The notes under the pieces: model-generated | The model's input: the letters and a program-made list of their open reading frames with translations, nothing else | Told to the model about the DNA's origin: nothing | Database searches by the model: none | Part shown: positions 63,871 to 64,000 of the stretch, piece after piece | Layout: the number at the start of each line of letters is the position of its first letter | Numbering within the stretch: position 1 is the stretch's first letter | Translations under genes and position numbers: made by a program | NCBI GenBank assembly: GCA_019912965.1 | Contig: JAIOHM010000236.1 | Span: 42,590 to 106,589 of the forward strand | From: Anaerolineae bacterium | Lineage (GTDB): Bacteria; Chloroflexota; Anaerolineae; Aggregatilineales; Phototrophicaceae | Reading direction: 5' to 3' | Length of the DNA: 64,000 nt

Positions 63871-64000
63871 ATGAACTACGCACTACTATACCAGTGGGAA
63901 AGGCAGTTGAGGAGCGAATTGCCGAGTGTGAACAGTTGGCAAGCGGCCAATATGGCGTTGTTCAGTTATGGGATCATCAAGGCGCAGAGCTGCCAACAGG
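63871..64000 (+). CDS. Probable transposase, N-terminal fragment (3' partial)
   Basis: Begins at ATG 63871 and runs off the window with no stop. The visible 43 residues, MNYALLYQWERQLRSELPSV followed by WQAANMALFSYGIIKAQSC, resemble the N-terminal segment of DDE transposases of the IS4/IS701 type, as recalled from memory. The catalytic part is beyond the edge and no terminal inverted repeat could be fixed, so this is tentative. Confidence 0.5.
   Translation, partial: MNYALLYQWERQLRSELPSVNSWQAANMALFSYGIIKAQSCQQ

Overview
The window looks like chromosomal DNA of a Chloroflexota bacterium, most likely class Anaerolineae (inference). The clues are lipoproteins and membrane-anchored proteins with Thr/Pro/Ala-rich ATAT- and TPTP-type low-complexity stretches, long PT-rich linkers before beta-propellers, a gamma-alpha fused 2-oxoacid:ferredoxin oxidoreductase, tandem DegV/FakB proteins, and short GTAGGG-type palindromes between genes. 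About 56 protein genes are supported and coding density is high. I see no rRNA, tRNA, CRISPR array or complete mobile element.

Layout: 1-5.8 kb, plus strand: end of a PfkB sugar kinase, two secreted lipoproteins (LysM; TolB-like propeller), a methyltransferase, fabG and a HIT hydrolase. 5.8-8.6 kb, minus: membrane-anchored DsbA-like thiol protein and a thermolysin-like metallopeptidase without a signal peptide. 8.7-19 kb: aconitase, DinB protein, a two-domain RNase HI, aminotransferase, M14 carboxypeptidase, cystathionine beta-synthase and a RluE-like pseudouridine synthase. 19-25 kb, minus: NHL propeller, small anchored protein, a TIR/FGE-fold fusion, an SH3b protein, GNAT and cystathionine gamma-synthase/lyase. 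25-30.6 kb, plus: deoxynucleoside kinase, methyltransferase, GntR regulator and korAB. 30.6-36.2 kb, minus: cNMP-binding protein, phosphodiesterase, FAD reductase and a hydrolase/acyl-CoA synthetase fusion. 36.4-47.9 kb: Ca2+-type P-ATPase, AP-superfamily hydrolase, beta-lactamase-like protein, arginase, the nusB-tatC-hydrolase cluster, YihY, HAD and a small membrane protein. 47.9-57.6 kb, minus: comEC, coiled-coil protein, coaD, recG, two fakB and fakA, read as one long operon starting at fakA. 57.7-64 kb: rpmB, rpe, plsC, two aldo-keto reductases around an MFS transporter, a 2-hydroxyacid dehydrogenase and the start of a probable transposase.

How genes fit together: cystathionine beta-synthase and gamma-synthase/lyase make a transsulfuration route. 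FakA with two FakB proteins makes a fatty-acid kinase for exogenous fatty acids, next to recG, coaD and divergent rpmB/rpe as in many Gram-positive genomes. Aconitase and KorAB belong to central carbon metabolism. The most unusual items are the TIR/FGE-fold fusion beside an inverted-repeat-rich gap, the RNase HI with a duplicated but catalytically dead second domain, a ComEC whose metallo-beta-lactamase metal motif is lost, and the hydrolase/acyl-CoA-ligase fusion. I did not find a clearly new multi-gene system; the TIR protein is the best candidate for a biological-conflict function.
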